This document shows positions 7,358 through 14,307 of a stretch of DNA of 21,493 nucleotides, in pieces. How positions within the stretch are numbered: position 1 is the first letter of the stretch; every line of letters begins with the position of its first letter. The position numbers were made by a program, and so were the translations under genes. This stretch comes from CAADGU01 sp964581605 (lineage in GTDB: Bacteria; Chloroflexota; Anaerolineae; Promineifilales; Promineifilaceae). The notes beneath the pieces were generated by a model. It had not been told where the DNA came from and made no database searches. It worked only from the letters and a program-made list of their open reading frames with translations. The stretch is taken from the NCBI GenBank assembly GCA_964581605.1, contig CAZOPF010000093.1:1-21493 (forward strand), given 5' to 3'.

Positions 7358-7699
7358 TCATATGTGGCGAGGCTGGTGTGAAAAACGGTACGGCCGTTTA
7401 CATACACCAGGGAGCCATGAACTGCCTGTTTCAGGCATCCTATTGTTGTGACCTTATCTGGTAAACAAGTGGGGCTGCTGCTCCAATGGCATATTCACAA
7501 TATGAACCAGGTATGTTCAAGTACCTGTGCAGGGTATGAGTTGATCAATAATTGTGTAAATTTGCGAATCATTTGGGGGAAATTACGCGCAGGCTCTACC
7601 GTGCGTTTCTCTCCTGAGTGTGTCATTCAAAGCATTACAGGGAGCTTTTGGTAATCCACTTAATGGGCAGGCGGAGTATATCATGCAACGCTGGTCAAG
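7358..7699. other. Gene-free stretch between rho and fbp
   Basis: I find no convincing gene; the short ORFs here lack ribosome sites and family features. It holds a possible rho promoter on the minus strand (TTTACC at 7465-7460, 17 bp, TAGGAT at 7442-7437), a short palindrome GCCTGAAACAGGC near 7423-7436, one ACGGCCGT at 7390, a small inverted repeat CAGGTA/TACCTG (7508-7513/7522-7527), and the left arm of the fbp-end inverted repeat. A small RNA cannot be excluded. Confidence 0.45.
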
Positions 7700-7730
7700 T
7701 CAATTTTCCTGAGAGATGTAATACTCCGCC
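7670..7730 (-). repeat. Inverted repeat spanning the end of fbp
   Basis: GGCGGAGTAT (7670-7679) and ATACTCCGCC (7721-7730) are perfect 10-bp inverted arms with a 41-nt loop. One arm encodes the AEY near the FBPase C-terminus, the other lies 21 bp beyond the stop. It may act as a 3' stem in the fbp mRNA; there is no T-tract. Confidence 0.45.
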
Positions 7731-8695
7731 TTATGTACCAGTGAGCGATTGCCAATATAAAAGGGTGTGCGCTGGTGCAAATCGGTGGGGTCAATATCGA
7801 GAATGGGGCGACGGCCGTCTGACGCATATCCACCCGCCTGTTCGATAATAAAAGCCAATGGCCCCGCTTCATACAATAGCCGTATCTTGCCATGCGGTTT
7901 GCTTCTCTCGGCCGGATAACAAAAGATGCCGCCGCGCATGAGATTTCGATGGAAGTCCGCCACCAATGAGCCTATATAACGCATAGACATTTTTGGTGCG
8001 TTGGAGCCATTCAGCCCTTGCAGCCAGTGGGCAAACTGCTGAATTTGTGGCGACCACTCTTCGTAATAGGAACTGTTCACGCTGTAATAAAGTGGCGGCT
8101 CTGGTAGGCGCATGTTCTCATGGGAGAGTAAAAACTCGCCCAGTTCCGGATCTAATGTAAAGCCATGAACGCCTTGCCCGGTGGTGTACACCAGCATGGT
8201 GCTGGAACCATACAACACATAACCGGCCGCCACCAGCTTGCGCCCCGGCTGTAACACATCTTCCAAACGGCCGCGCTCTTCCCAATTTTTGCAGCGATAG
8301 ACGCCAAAAATCGTGCCAATGCTCACGTTCACATCAATATTGGAAGAGCCGTCCAGTGGATCATAAACCAGTACATAAGAGCCTTTTTTGTACGGTTCAG
8401 GAATGGGAATGATCTCCTCGCGTTCCTCCGAGGCCATGACACACAGCCGCCCGGTGTGGTCGCAAATGCGGAAGATAATATCATCGGCGTACACGTCCAG
8501 TTTTTGTTGAACTTCGCCCTGGATGTTGATGGCTCCGGCCCGGCCGAGAATGTCCACCAGACCGGCCCGGCCCGTTTTGTGGGCAATCACTTTGGCGGCC
8601 AGGGCAATGTCGTAGAGTAAATTGGTAAATTCACCACGTGCATAATCGGGCTGATGATCCAGAATAAAGCGTTCAATAGTGACGATTTTAGACAT
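7700..8695 (-). CDS. fbp: Class I fructose-1,6-bisphosphatase
   Basis: A 331-residue enzyme that hydrolyses fructose 1,6-bisphosphate to fructose 6-phosphate in gluconeogenesis or the Calvin cycle. The class I (FBPase/inositol-phosphatase fold) markers are intact: SEEREE near residues 89-94, the metal-binding DPLDGSSN at 112-119 followed by IDVNVSIGTIF, the substrate region YPAERSKPHGKIRLLYEA and PLAFIIEQAGG. Length matches the family. GGAGG lies eight bases before ATG 8695. A promoter sits just upstream, overlapping the stop of cdsA, so fbp can be expressed apart from the pyrH-cdsA operon in front of it. No other carbon-metabolism gene lies nearby, so the physiological pathway cannot be told from this window. 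Confidence 0.96.
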   Translation of the reverse strand: MSKIVTIERFILDHQPDYARGEFTNLLYDIALAAKVIAHKTGRAGLVDILGRAGAINIQGEVQQKLDVYADDIIFRICDHTGRLCVMASEEREEIIPIPEPYKKGSYVLVYDPLDGSSNIDVNVSIGTIFGVYRCKNWEERGRLEDVLQPGRKLVAAGYVLYGSSTMLVYTTGQGVHGFTLDPELGEFLLSHENMRLPEPPLYYSVNSSYYEEWSPQIQQFAHWLQGLNGSNAPKMSMRYIGSLVADFHRNLMRGGIFCYPAERSKPHGKIRLLYEAGPLAFIIEQAGGYASDGRRPILDIDPTDLHQRTPFYIGNRSLVHKAEYYISQEN

Positions 8696-8764
8696 GACGT
8701 GCGCCTCCGGTTCAGATGGGAAAGTGGATTAGTAGGAATGTGGGAAGTAGCAATATACGGCCGT

Positions 8765-8793
8765 ATTATAATCCAGACCGTCTCATTTATGAA
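8765..8793 (-). promoter_or_regulatory. Probable promoter of fbp
   Basis: Minus strand: TTCATA (8793-8788), 17-bp spacer, perfect TATAAT (8770-8765). The -35 box overlaps the last codons of cdsA. An ACGGCCGT copy (8757-8764) directly abuts the -10 box on its downstream side. Confidence 0.6.
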
Positions 8794-9623
8794 AGTTGGG
8801 GCAAGTAGAGTGCCAGGTAATAGGCAATCGTCACCGCCCACAACAAAGTGTCCACCCGATCCAAAGCACCGCCGTGCCCCGGCAGCAAGTTACCGGAATC
8901 TTTCACCCCGGCTTCCCGCTTGAGCAAAGAAATGCTCAGATCACCCAACGGCCCCAAAATGGTGATGGCTAACCCCAAAATGAGCAGCGGCCAAAGCTGG
9001 AGTCCCAGAAAATAACCAACCAACACCGTGAAAAATGTACCCAAAACCAGCCCACCAAAAAATCCTTCCACTGTCTTGTTGGGGCTGAGGCGGGGGGACA
9101 TTTTGTGTTTGCCCAATACATATTTTCCAGCCACAAATTTACCCACAATGTAAGCCCCCGAATCAGCGACCCAGGTGGTGATCATCGCCAGCATTGTCCA
9201 CTGCCAGGCATAGTTGGGGATGTTCCGCAGGTAGAAAAAGTGGCTGCCCAACCAGCCCAACAGCAAAAAGCCACCCATGTAAGCCATCCAATCAGTGGCC
9301 ACGGTCTGGCTGCTTTGTCTTTCGTATGCGTAGAGCACGGCCGTCAGCATCACCAACATACTCACCAAAAAAGAGGGACCCACCCACGCTGGCTGTCCCC
9401 ACTCGGCAATGATCCATTGCCCGATCACCAATGGCAGCAGCAACCAGACCAACACATGCCAGCCCAAATGGCGCGTCAATTGCACATACTCAATAGTTGC
9501 CAGCGACAGCAAAATAGCGAAGGGGACAAAATAAACCAACCCACCCAACGCATCCCCAAAATAGATGAGCAGCAGAGCCAGCGGGCCAAAAATGAGAGCC
9601 ACGAGAGCGCGTTGTAGGAACAT
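8787..9623 (-). CDS. cdsA: Phosphatidate cytidylyltransferase (CDP-diacylglycerol synthase)
   Basis: A 278-residue multipass membrane enzyme that makes CDP-diacylglycerol from CTP and phosphatidic acid, the branch point to phosphatidylglycerol and other phospholipids. About seven or eight hydrophobic segments run through the protein. The family signature is complete at residues 232-258: SLLKREAGVKD, then PGHGGALDRVD, which hold the Mg2+ and CTP ligands. The upstream conserved DSGAYIVGK and KMSPRLSPNKTVEG blocks are also present. The start at 9623 has no clear Shine-Dalgarno. It is the last gene of the pyrH-frr-uppS-cdsA run, 44 bp after uppS; dxr, which often follows cdsA in other bacteria, is absent. 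Confidence 0.96.
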   Translation of the reverse strand: MFLQRALVALIFGPLALLLIYFGDALGGLVYFVPFAILLSLATIEYVQLTRHLGWHVLVWLLLPLVIGQWIIAEWGQPAWVGPSFLVSMLVMLTAVLYAYERQSSQTVATDWMAYMGGFLLLGWLGSHFFYLRNIPNYAWQWTMLAMITTWVADSGAYIVGKFVAGKYVLGKHKMSPRLSPNKTVEGFFGGLVLGTFFTVLVGYFLGLQLWPLLILGLAITILGPLGDLSISLLKREAGVKDSGNLLPGHGGALDRVDTLLWAVTIAYYLALYLPQLS

Positions 9624-9667
9624 AACAGTTAGATTCGTAATAACCGCTCAAGCAGTTACCACAAATG

Positions 9668-10405
9668 TCATACGGGCGATTCCGTGACCAGCCCGAAACG
9701 GCGTTCACGCTGGTTAAAGGCCAGAATCGCCTCATATAAATCTTCACGGCTAAAATCCGGCCAATAAACAGGCGTCGGATAATACTCCGAGTAAGCCGCC
9801 TGCCAGATAAGAAAATTACTGATGCGCAGCTCACCGCTGGTGCGAATAACCAGATCAGGATCGGGCAAACCCCGCGTAAACAAATAGGAGCTGAATAAAT
9901 CTTCGGTCAGATCATCAGGCGACACGTTATCTGCCAGAATTTGCTTCACCGCCTGCAAAATTTCGGCCCGGCCACCATAGTTAAAAGCCACGTTCAAAAT
10001 AAGCCGGTCATTATTTTTGGTCAGTTCCAGGGCGCGATGTACTTTTTCTTGCAGGCTGGGGGCTACACCGCTCATAGAACCCAGATGATGCAGGCAAACG
10101 CCTTGTGCATGTAAATCTTTGAGTTCCTGGTCAATGACGCGGGAGATAATTTTCATCAGGCCACGCACTTCCATCTCTGGGCGGCCCCAATTTTCGGTGG
10201 AAAAGGCGTAGATGGTGAGGATTTTGATTTTGAATTCGACACAGGCGTTGATGATGCGGCGCAGGTTTTCGGCACCGGCCCGATGGCCGGCCTGCCGGGG
10301 CAAACCACGTTTTTTAGCCCAACGGCCGTTGCCATCCATGATAATAGCAACATGGGTCGGCATCACCAGGCTCGCCAAATCCAGAGGAGAGTTGCGCTCA
10401 GCCAT
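9668..10405 (-). CDS. uppS: Isoprenyl transferase (undecaprenyl diphosphate synthase)
   Basis: A 245-residue cis-prenyltransferase that condenses isopentenyl diphosphates onto farnesyl diphosphate, giving the C55 carrier used for peptidoglycan and other wall polymers. Motifs: MDGNGRWAKKRG from residue 23, with the catalytic Asp in DGNGRW; GHRAGAENLRRI; TIYAFSTENWGRP; and the C-terminal RTSGELRISNFLIWQAAY with YSEYY. All substrate-binding residues look intact. The start ATG 10405 is 6 bp beyond the frr stop, with GGAAG upstream inside the frr end, so translation is likely coupled. The gene sits between RRF and CDP-DAG synthase in the widely conserved pyrH-frr-uppS-cdsA order. Confidence 0.96.
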   Translation of the reverse strand: MAERNSPLDLASLVMPTHVAIIMDGNGRWAKKRGLPRQAGHRAGAENLRRIINACVEFKIKILTIYAFSTENWGRPEMEVRGLMKIISRVIDQELKDLHAQGVCLHHLGSMSGVAPSLQEKVHRALELTKNNDRLILNVAFNYGGRAEILQAVKQILADNVSPDDLTEDLFSSYLFTRGLPDPDLVIRTSGELRISNFLIWQAAYSEYYPTPVYWPDFSREDLYEAILAFNQRERRFGLVTESPV

Positions 10406-10411
10406 ATGGCG

Positions 10412-10969
10412 TTACACTTCCATAATCTCGGCTTCTTTGTGCTCGCCGATTTCGTCAATGTTTTTCACATACCGGTCGGTTAAGGATTGCAGGTCATCCT
10501 GGCCGCGATGGAACTCGTCTTCGGTGATCATGGATTCGTTTTTCATATCACGCAAATCGTTCAGGGCATCGCGGCGCACGTTACGCACGGCCACTTTGGC
10601 TTCCTCCACCCGTTTGTGGGCCATCTTGCTCAATTCCCGCCGCCGTTCCTGAGTCAGGCGGGGCAAATTCAGGCGGATAATTTTGCCGTCATTGTTAGGC
10701 ATAATGCCCAGGTCAGATTTCAAGATAGCTTTTTCTATGGCAGAGATAGAACTGGCATCATACGGCCGTATGGCCAACTGCTGCGGTTCCGGCACCGAAA
10801 TGACGGCCATCTGATTCAAGGCCATCTCCGCGCCGTACACTTCCACCACAATTTTGTCTACCAGATGGGGAGAGGCACGCCCGGTGCGAAACCCGCTCAA
10901 ATCCCCCTCCAACGAAGTAATCGCGCCTTGCATTCTCGATTCCGCTTCTGCCAACAGTTCGCGTATCAT
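10412..10969 (-). CDS. frr: Ribosome recycling factor
   Basis: The 185-residue length is exactly typical for RRF, which with EF-G splits post-termination ribosomes. The N-terminal coiled part, the conserved FRTGRASPHLVDKIVVEVYG, the small domain with PEPQQLAIRPYD and the helix-rich end RRELSKMAHKRVEEAKVAVR are all present. A strong GGAGG lies five bases before ATG 10969. Co-transcribed with pyrH upstream and uppS downstream. Nothing unusual except the repeat element in the spacer towards pyrH. Confidence 0.97.
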   Translation of the reverse strand: MIRELLAEAESRMQGAITSLEGDLSGFRTGRASPHLVDKIVVEVYGAEMALNQMAVISVPEPQQLAIRPYDASSISAIEKAILKSDLGIMPNNDGKIIRLNLPRLTQERRRELSKMAHKRVEEAKVAVRNVRRDALNDLRDMKNESMITEDEFHRGQDDLQSLTDRYVKNIDEIGEHKEAEIMEV

Positions 10970-10983
10970 CTCGTCCTCCTACC

Positions 10984-11024
10984 GAATTATGAAGGATGAA
11001 TTATGAATTATGAAGGCATCCTTC
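10984..11024. repeat. GAATTAT-type repeat with hairpin between pyrH and frr
   Basis: Copies of a GAATTATGAA-type word lie at 10984-11015, enclosed by perfect 8-bp arms GAAGGATG (10991-10998) and CATCCTTC (11017-11024). The word is shared with the element between atpG and atpD. Confidence 0.6.
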
Positions 11025-11050
11025 GTCATACGCCCATGCCAGGGAATAAC

Positions 11051-11770
11051 CTACAAGTTGGTGATGGTGGTGCCAATATCTTCCCCCATGATCCGTCGTT
11101 TGACACTATCCTCTTGCCAGAAATTCAGCACCACAATCGGCAGGTTATTGTCCATACACAGAGACACGGCCGTGCTGTCCATCACCTTCAACCGCATATT
11201 CAAAAAATCAATGTACGAAATTTTATCAAAACGCTGCGCCTGTGGGTTCTTTTCGGGGTCTTCATCATAAATTGCCCCCACTTTGGTTGCCTTGATCAGC
11301 ACATCGGCATTGATTTCCATCGCCCGCAACGCACCCGCCGAATCCGTCGTGAAATAGGGGTTCCCCGTACCGGCCCCAAAAATAACGACGCGCCCCTTTT
11401 CCAGATGGCGAATAGCTCGCAAACGGATGTATGGTTCAGCAATGGTGCGCATCTCAATGGCTGTTTGTACACGGGTAGCCACACCTTTCCGTTCCAATGC
11501 ATCTTGCAAGGCCAGGGCATTCATCACCGTAGCGATCATGCCAATATGGTCGGCCGAGGCCCGTTCCATACCCATCGCGCTGCCCACCGAGCCACGCCAC
11601 AGGTTGCCACCGCCAATGACTAATGCCACCTGCACACCTAAATCATAAACATCCTTCACAATCTGGGCAACCTGAACGGCGCGAATGGGATCAATACCAA
11701 AGCCGGAAGGTCCCGACAAGGCTTCCCCACCCATTTTAAGCAAAACACGCTTGTATTGAATTGAATTCAT
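11051..11770 (-). CDS. pyrH: UMP kinase
   Basis: A 239-residue hexameric UMP kinase of the amino-acid-kinase fold, which phosphorylates UMP to UDP in pyrimidine nucleotide synthesis. Visible motifs: YKRVLLKMGGEALSG at the start, the glycine loop GGGNLWRG, ADHIGMIATVMNALALQDAL, the uridine-binding GAGTGNPYFTTDSAGALRA and TKVGAIYDEDP. I use ATG 11770; a TTG at 11815 would add 15 residues made of repeat sequence and is unlikely. No Shine-Dalgarno precedes 11770, since the region is occupied by a GGTAATT-type repeat. First gene of the pyrH-frr-uppS-cdsA operon, cut off from tsf by a terminator. Confidence 0.95.
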   Translation of the reverse strand: MNSIQYKRVLLKMGGEALSGPSGFGIDPIRAVQVAQIVKDVYDLGVQVALVIGGGNLWRGSVGSAMGMERASADHIGMIATVMNALALQDALERKGVATRVQTAIEMRTIAEPYIRLRAIRHLEKGRVVIFGAGTGNPYFTTDSAGALRAMEINADVLIKATKVGAIYDEDPEKNPQAQRFDKISYIDFLNMRLKVMDSTAVSLCMDNNLPIVVLNFWQEDSVKRRIMGEDIGTTITNL

Positions 11771-11774
11771 TTTT

Positions 11775-11842
11775 GGTAATTTGGTAAATTGGTAATTGAG
11801 TAATTGGCCTTGCAATCAATTACCCAATTACTTAACTACCAA
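11775..11842. repeat. GGTAATT-type repeat hairpin directly upstream of pyrH
   Basis: Four or more variants of an 8-bp word like GGTAATTT are followed by reverse complements. The best arms are 11781-11806 and 11817-11842 (26 nt, about 21 matches) with a 10-nt loop. It begins only 4 bp from the pyrH start codon and so takes the place of a ribosome-binding site and leader. Confidence 0.7.
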
Positions 11843-11880
11843 CGTTATGGGGTGCCCCCGCAGCGTATGTAGATGAGCAA

Positions 11881-11914
11881 TAAAAATTGAGGGCGTTCCT
11901 ACGAACGCCCCCAA
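11881..11914 (-). terminator. Intrinsic terminator of the rpsB-tsf operon
   Basis: Perfect arms GGGCGTTC (11891-11898) and GAACGCCC (11903-11910), loop CTAC, extended by a few outer pairs; on the minus strand it is followed by ATTTTTA. It separates tsf from pyrH. Confidence 0.85.
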
Positions 11915-11926
11915 CTTTATGACCGG

Positions 11927-12529
11927 CTAATCAAGCGATTCGCCCAACTCATAACGGGCAAAACGGCGTATGACGATATTCTCACCCGTCTTTCGGATGA
12001 CATCGGTAATCATCTCGCTAATTTTGAGGCTATCATCTTTGACGAAGGGTTGTTCCAGCAGGCAAAACTCTTCATAAAATTTGGTCAGGCGGCCCTGCAC
12101 AATTTTCTCGACGATATTGTCCGGTTTGCCTTCAGCTTTGGCCTGCGCCCGCAGCACATCCAGTTCGCGGTCCAGTTCTTCCTGGGGCACTTCCTCACGG
12201 GTGAGGTAACGCGGCCCCATGGCCGCAATGTGCAATGCCAGGTCATGGGCCAGGTTGCGGAACTCCTCATTACGGCCGACAAAATCGGTCTCGCAATTCA
12301 GTTCCAACATCACACCCACGCGGTTGCCAGGATGGGCATACAGTTCGATGATGCCCTCGCTGGCGGCCCGTTCGGCCCGTTTGGCCGCACGGGCCGCCCC
12401 TTTTTCACGCAGCAAATCCACGGCTTTTTCAAAATCGCCGTTGGTGGATTCCAACGCCTTTTTTGCTTCCAAAACGCCTGCGCCGGTTGCTTCGCGCAGT
12501 TCTTTAATTTGTGCTGTTGTGATTGCCAT
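11927..12529 (-). CDS. tsf: Elongation factor Ts, short form
   Basis: A 200-residue guanine-nucleotide exchange factor for EF-Tu. The N-terminal UBA-like domain is at residues about 1-50 (ITTAQIKELREATGAGVLEAKKAL) and the EF-Tu-contacting TDFVGRNEEF begins at 81. The protein is of the short class, as in Thermus and cyanobacteria, with one reduced core repeat rather than the about 280-residue enterobacterial form. The C-terminal helical part ends RRFARYELGESLD. The ribosome site is weak (AGAAG close to the ATG). It follows rpsB by 52 bp, a spacer that holds a strong hairpin, and is closed by an intrinsic terminator. Confidence 0.97.
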   Translation of the reverse strand: MAITTAQIKELREATGAGVLEAKKALESTNGDFEKAVDLLREKGAARAAKRAERAASEGIIELYAHPGNRVGVMLELNCETDFVGRNEEFRNLAHDLALHIAAMGPRYLTREEVPQEELDRELDVLRAQAKAEGKPDNIVEKIVQGRLTKFYEEFCLLEQPFVKDDSLKISEMITDVIRKTGENIVIRRFARYELGESLD

Positions 12530-12551
12530 AACTTCTATTTAGACTCCAGCA

Positions 12552-12575
12552 TGGTGGCACACGGCCGTGCCACCA
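12552..12575 (-). promoter_or_regulatory. Hairpin in the rpsB-tsf spacer
   Basis: A perfect 9-bp stem, TGGTGGCAC (12552-12560)/GTGCCACCA (12567-12575), with loop ACGGCC. There is no T-tract, so it is more likely an RNA-stability or partial attenuation element than a full terminator. An ACGGCCGT copy overlaps the loop. Confidence 0.5.
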
Positions 12576-12581
12576 CGCATC

Positions 12582-13463
12582 TTATTCTTCACCCTCACTA
12601 TCAAACTCATCTTCAAAATCGTCCCAGGCATCGTCATCTTCATCCACAAATGCCTCGGCCGCTTTGCGCATTTTGGCTAAAGTGGATTCGCCCAGCAGAA
12701 CTTCATCATCCACATCTTCCATACCATCAAAAGATTTTTCATAGGCACGTTCATCATAATCTTCGCCCAACGTCTCTTTGCGCATCGCCAGACCTTCCAG
12801 GGCAGCATCAGCCATCTTGCCGGTGATCAGTTTGATAGCCCGGATAGCATCGTCATTGGAGGGGATGAGGTAATCAATCGGGTCAGGATCGCAGTTGGTA
12901 TCTACCAGAGCGATAATGGGAATACCCAATTTATTGGCCTCGCGCACGGCCGTTTCTTCATGGTTCACATCAATAATAAAGAGCAAATCAGGCAGGTCAC
13001 GCATATTGCGCACCCCACCCAGGCGTAAATTCAGGTGCTCAATTTCCCGCTCCACATGCAGCCGCTCCCGCTTTTTCAAAGCGTCAAATTCACCCGCATC
13101 ACGCCGGGTTTCCAACTTTTTCAAGTATTCAATACGGCGGCGAATCGTTTGCCAGTTCGTCAACGTTCCACCCAGCCAGCGTTGGTTGACGAATGGCTGC
13201 ATTCCCCGCGACGCCTCGCCGGAAATGGTATCCTGTGCCTGCCGTTTGGTGCCCACAAACAAAACCGCGCCACCTTGAGCAACGGTGTCTCGAATCAAAT
13301 TATACGCATCTTCAATCATCACAATGGTTTGCTGTAAATCGAGGATGTGAATGCCGTTGCGTTCCGTAAAGATGTAGGGCTTCATCTTTGGGTTCCAACG
13401 GCGCGTCCGGTGTCCGAAGTGCACGCCTGTTTCCAGGAGGGCCTTCATTGAAACAATGGCCAT
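12582..13463 (-). CDS. rpsB: 30S ribosomal protein S2 with acidic C-terminal tail
   Basis: A 293-residue S2. The core (about residues 1-225) holds the conserved LLETGVHFGHRTRRWNPKM, GGAVLFVGTKRQAQ, RWLGGTLTNWQTI, DLLFIIDVNHEETAVREA and PDPIDYLIPSNDDAIRAI. After it comes a tail of about 65 residues that is very rich in Asp/Glu and ends DDDAWDDFEDEFDSEGEE; such tails vary between phyla. The start at 13463 is fixed by AGGAG nine bases upstream. First gene of rpsB-tsf, transcribed from a near-consensus promoter with a leader of about 240 nt. Confidence 0.97.
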   Translation of the reverse strand: MAIVSMKALLETGVHFGHRTRRWNPKMKPYIFTERNGIHILDLQQTIVMIEDAYNLIRDTVAQGGAVLFVGTKRQAQDTISGEASRGMQPFVNQRWLGGTLTNWQTIRRRIEYLKKLETRRDAGEFDALKKRERLHVEREIEHLNLRLGGVRNMRDLPDLLFIIDVNHEETAVREANKLGIPIIALVDTNCDPDPIDYLIPSNDDAIRAIKLITGKMADAALEGLAMRKETLGEDYDERAYEKSFDGMEDVDDEVLLGESTLAKMRKAAEAFVDEDDDAWDDFEDEFDSEGEE

Positions 13464-13706
13464 GGGGTTATTCTCCTTGTTTTGTTTTTTGAGCGTTGGC
13501 CGACCCAACCGGCGCTCCATCCATACCCTTCTACCTGTGGCAAAACTTATGTGGCCTACAGCCTGTTCACGGCCGTTAACTAGACCGCTTGCCAGGCTGA
13601 CAAAAGCACATTGTCACAGTCCAGGTATGTGTTTGATTATTAAATGGTTGTTTGCGAAAGGCCCCCTTTCCTGTCTATTGGTCGCCAGGAAATTGGACAA
13701 CAAAAC
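13464..13706 (-). promoter_or_regulatory. Long 5' leader of the rpsB-tsf mRNA
   Basis: About 240 nt of untranslated leader between the predicted transcription start and the rpsB ATG, with no ORF of note. It contains inverted repeats: TTTCCTG/CAGGAAA (13667-13673/13686-13692, 12-nt loop) and CTGACAA/TTGTCA near 13598-13615. In many bacteria S2 represses its own leader; whether this one is a ribosomal-protein leader is inference. Confidence 0.45.
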
Positions 13707-13712
13707 GCGGGG

Positions 13713-13740
13713 ATTATAACGAAAGTGAAAAAATGCGCAA
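13713..13740 (-). promoter_or_regulatory. Promoter of rpsB-tsf
   Basis: Minus strand: TTGCGC (13740-13735), 16-bp AT-rich spacer, perfect TATAAT (13718-13713). This is among the best promoter matches in the window. Confidence 0.7.
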
Positions 13741-13772
13741 ACTGCTGCTCATCTGTTGGGAAATCAGAATAA

Positions 13773-13845
13773 TGCGCCCGGAGGGACTCGAACCCCCAAC
13801 CGCCTGATTCGAAGTCAGTTACTCTGTCCTTTGAGCTACGGGCGC
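13773..13845 (-). tRNA. tRNA-Arg (anticodon TCG)
   Basis: The minus strand folds into a full cloverleaf: acceptor GCGCCCG/CGGGCGC, D stem GCTC/GAGT, anticodon loop CTTCGAA with TCG at 34-36, T stem GGGGG/CCCTC with loop TTCGAGT, discriminator A. The 27-43 pair of the anticodon stem is an A-G mismatch. CCA is not encoded. It should read CGA and possibly other CGN codons. Confidence 0.93.
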
Positions 13846-13852
13846 GGAAGAG

Positions 13853-13953
13853 AAGGTGTTTGAGTGTTTGGGTGTTTGAGTGTTTGAGTGTTTAGGTGTT
13901 TGAGTGTTCTGGTGTTTACATAAACACTTAAGCACACAAACACACAATCACTC
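13853..13953. repeat. GTGTTTGA-type tandem repeat with inverted part, between two tRNA genes
   Basis: Seven or so 8-bp words of the type GTGTTTGA (with G, A or C substitutions) run from about 13856 to 13915, then the perfect palindrome GTGTTTACATAAACAC (13912-13927), then a shorter degenerate reverse-complement arm to about 13950. The same word family occurs between atpC and atpD and upstream of atpG. Confidence 0.75.
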
Positions 13954-13957
13954 TCAG

Positions 13958-14031
13958 GGCGAGTGGTGGGATTTGAACCCACGGTCTTCTGGGCCACAAC
14001 CAGACGCGTTAACCGCTACGCTACACCCGCC
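13958..14031 (-). tRNA. tRNA-His (anticodon GTG)
   Basis: The minus strand gives a cloverleaf with the 8-bp acceptor typical of tRNA-His: GGCGGGTG pairs with CACTCGCC, so G-1 is encoded and pairs with C73. The anticodon loop is TTGTGGC with GTG; the T arm is GTGGG TTCAAAT CCCAC. CCA is not encoded. Confidence 0.95.
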
Positions 14032-14043
14032 AGGTGCGGCAGA

Positions 14044-14072
14044 ATGCTACCATAAGCAGAGGGGCACGGCAA
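14044..14072 (-). promoter_or_regulatory. Promoter of the tRNA-His/tRNA-Arg unit
   Basis: Minus strand: TTGCCG (14072-14067), 17-bp spacer, TAGCAT (14049-14044), 12 bp before the tRNA-His 5' end. The MITE-like element is inserted only about 10 bp upstream of the -35 box. Confidence 0.6.
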
Positions 14073-14090
14073 GTACAGGCACAGCACACC

Positions 14091-14298
14091 CAGCAATTCG
14101 AAATATGGTCTAAACCGTAGGGGTGGGACAGGCGGGCCACGTTTTGGTTTTGCACAAAGGAAGTCGTTCCCGCCTGTCTCACCCCGTTTTGCGGCCACAT
14201 GGGGCGAGACGGCGCGGGCAAAAGGGCCGCTATCAGAGCCAGTTCAACCCCCGCCGTCCCGCCCCTACAGTTCATTGATTTCATAGTTCGAATTGCTG
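14091..14298. mobile_element. MITE-like non-autonomous element with target duplication
   Basis: A 208-bp element bounded by perfect 12-bp terminal inverted repeats, CAGCAATTCGAA (14091-14102) and TTCGAATTGCTG (14287-14298). Similarity of the ends continues to an inner 13-bp inverted pair, GTAGGGGTGGGAC (14117-14129)/GTCCCGCCCCTAC (14256-14268), with one mismatch. An 8-bp direct repeat AGCACACC flanks it (14083-14090 and 14300-14307, one base from the right end), as expected for a target duplication. Inside are two GC-rich hairpins: arms 14120-14136/14169-14185 (17 bp, one mismatch) and about 14201-14214/14252-14264. There is no coding capacity. An 8-9-bp duplication fits several IS families, among them ISAs1 and IS4-like groups, so it must have been moved by a transposase from elsewhere. 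Confidence 0.72.
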
Positions 14299-14307
14299 TA
14301 GCACACC

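Noticed and set aside
7440..7465. Second Rex operator near TTGTGACC
   Set aside because: The right half-site is not at the required spacing and does not match TTCACAA.
7448..7654. 68-residue plus-strand ORF between rho and fbp
   Set aside because: No ribosome site, no family resemblance and poor composition; better described as spacer.
12050..12826. 258-residue plus-strand ORF across tsf and rpsB
   Set aside because: It is antisense to two certain genes and its composition (Phe/His/Gln-rich) is that of a reverse-frame translation.
13853..13953. CRISPR array
   Set aside because: Repeats are 8 bp, directly tandem, and have no spacers; no cas genes are present.
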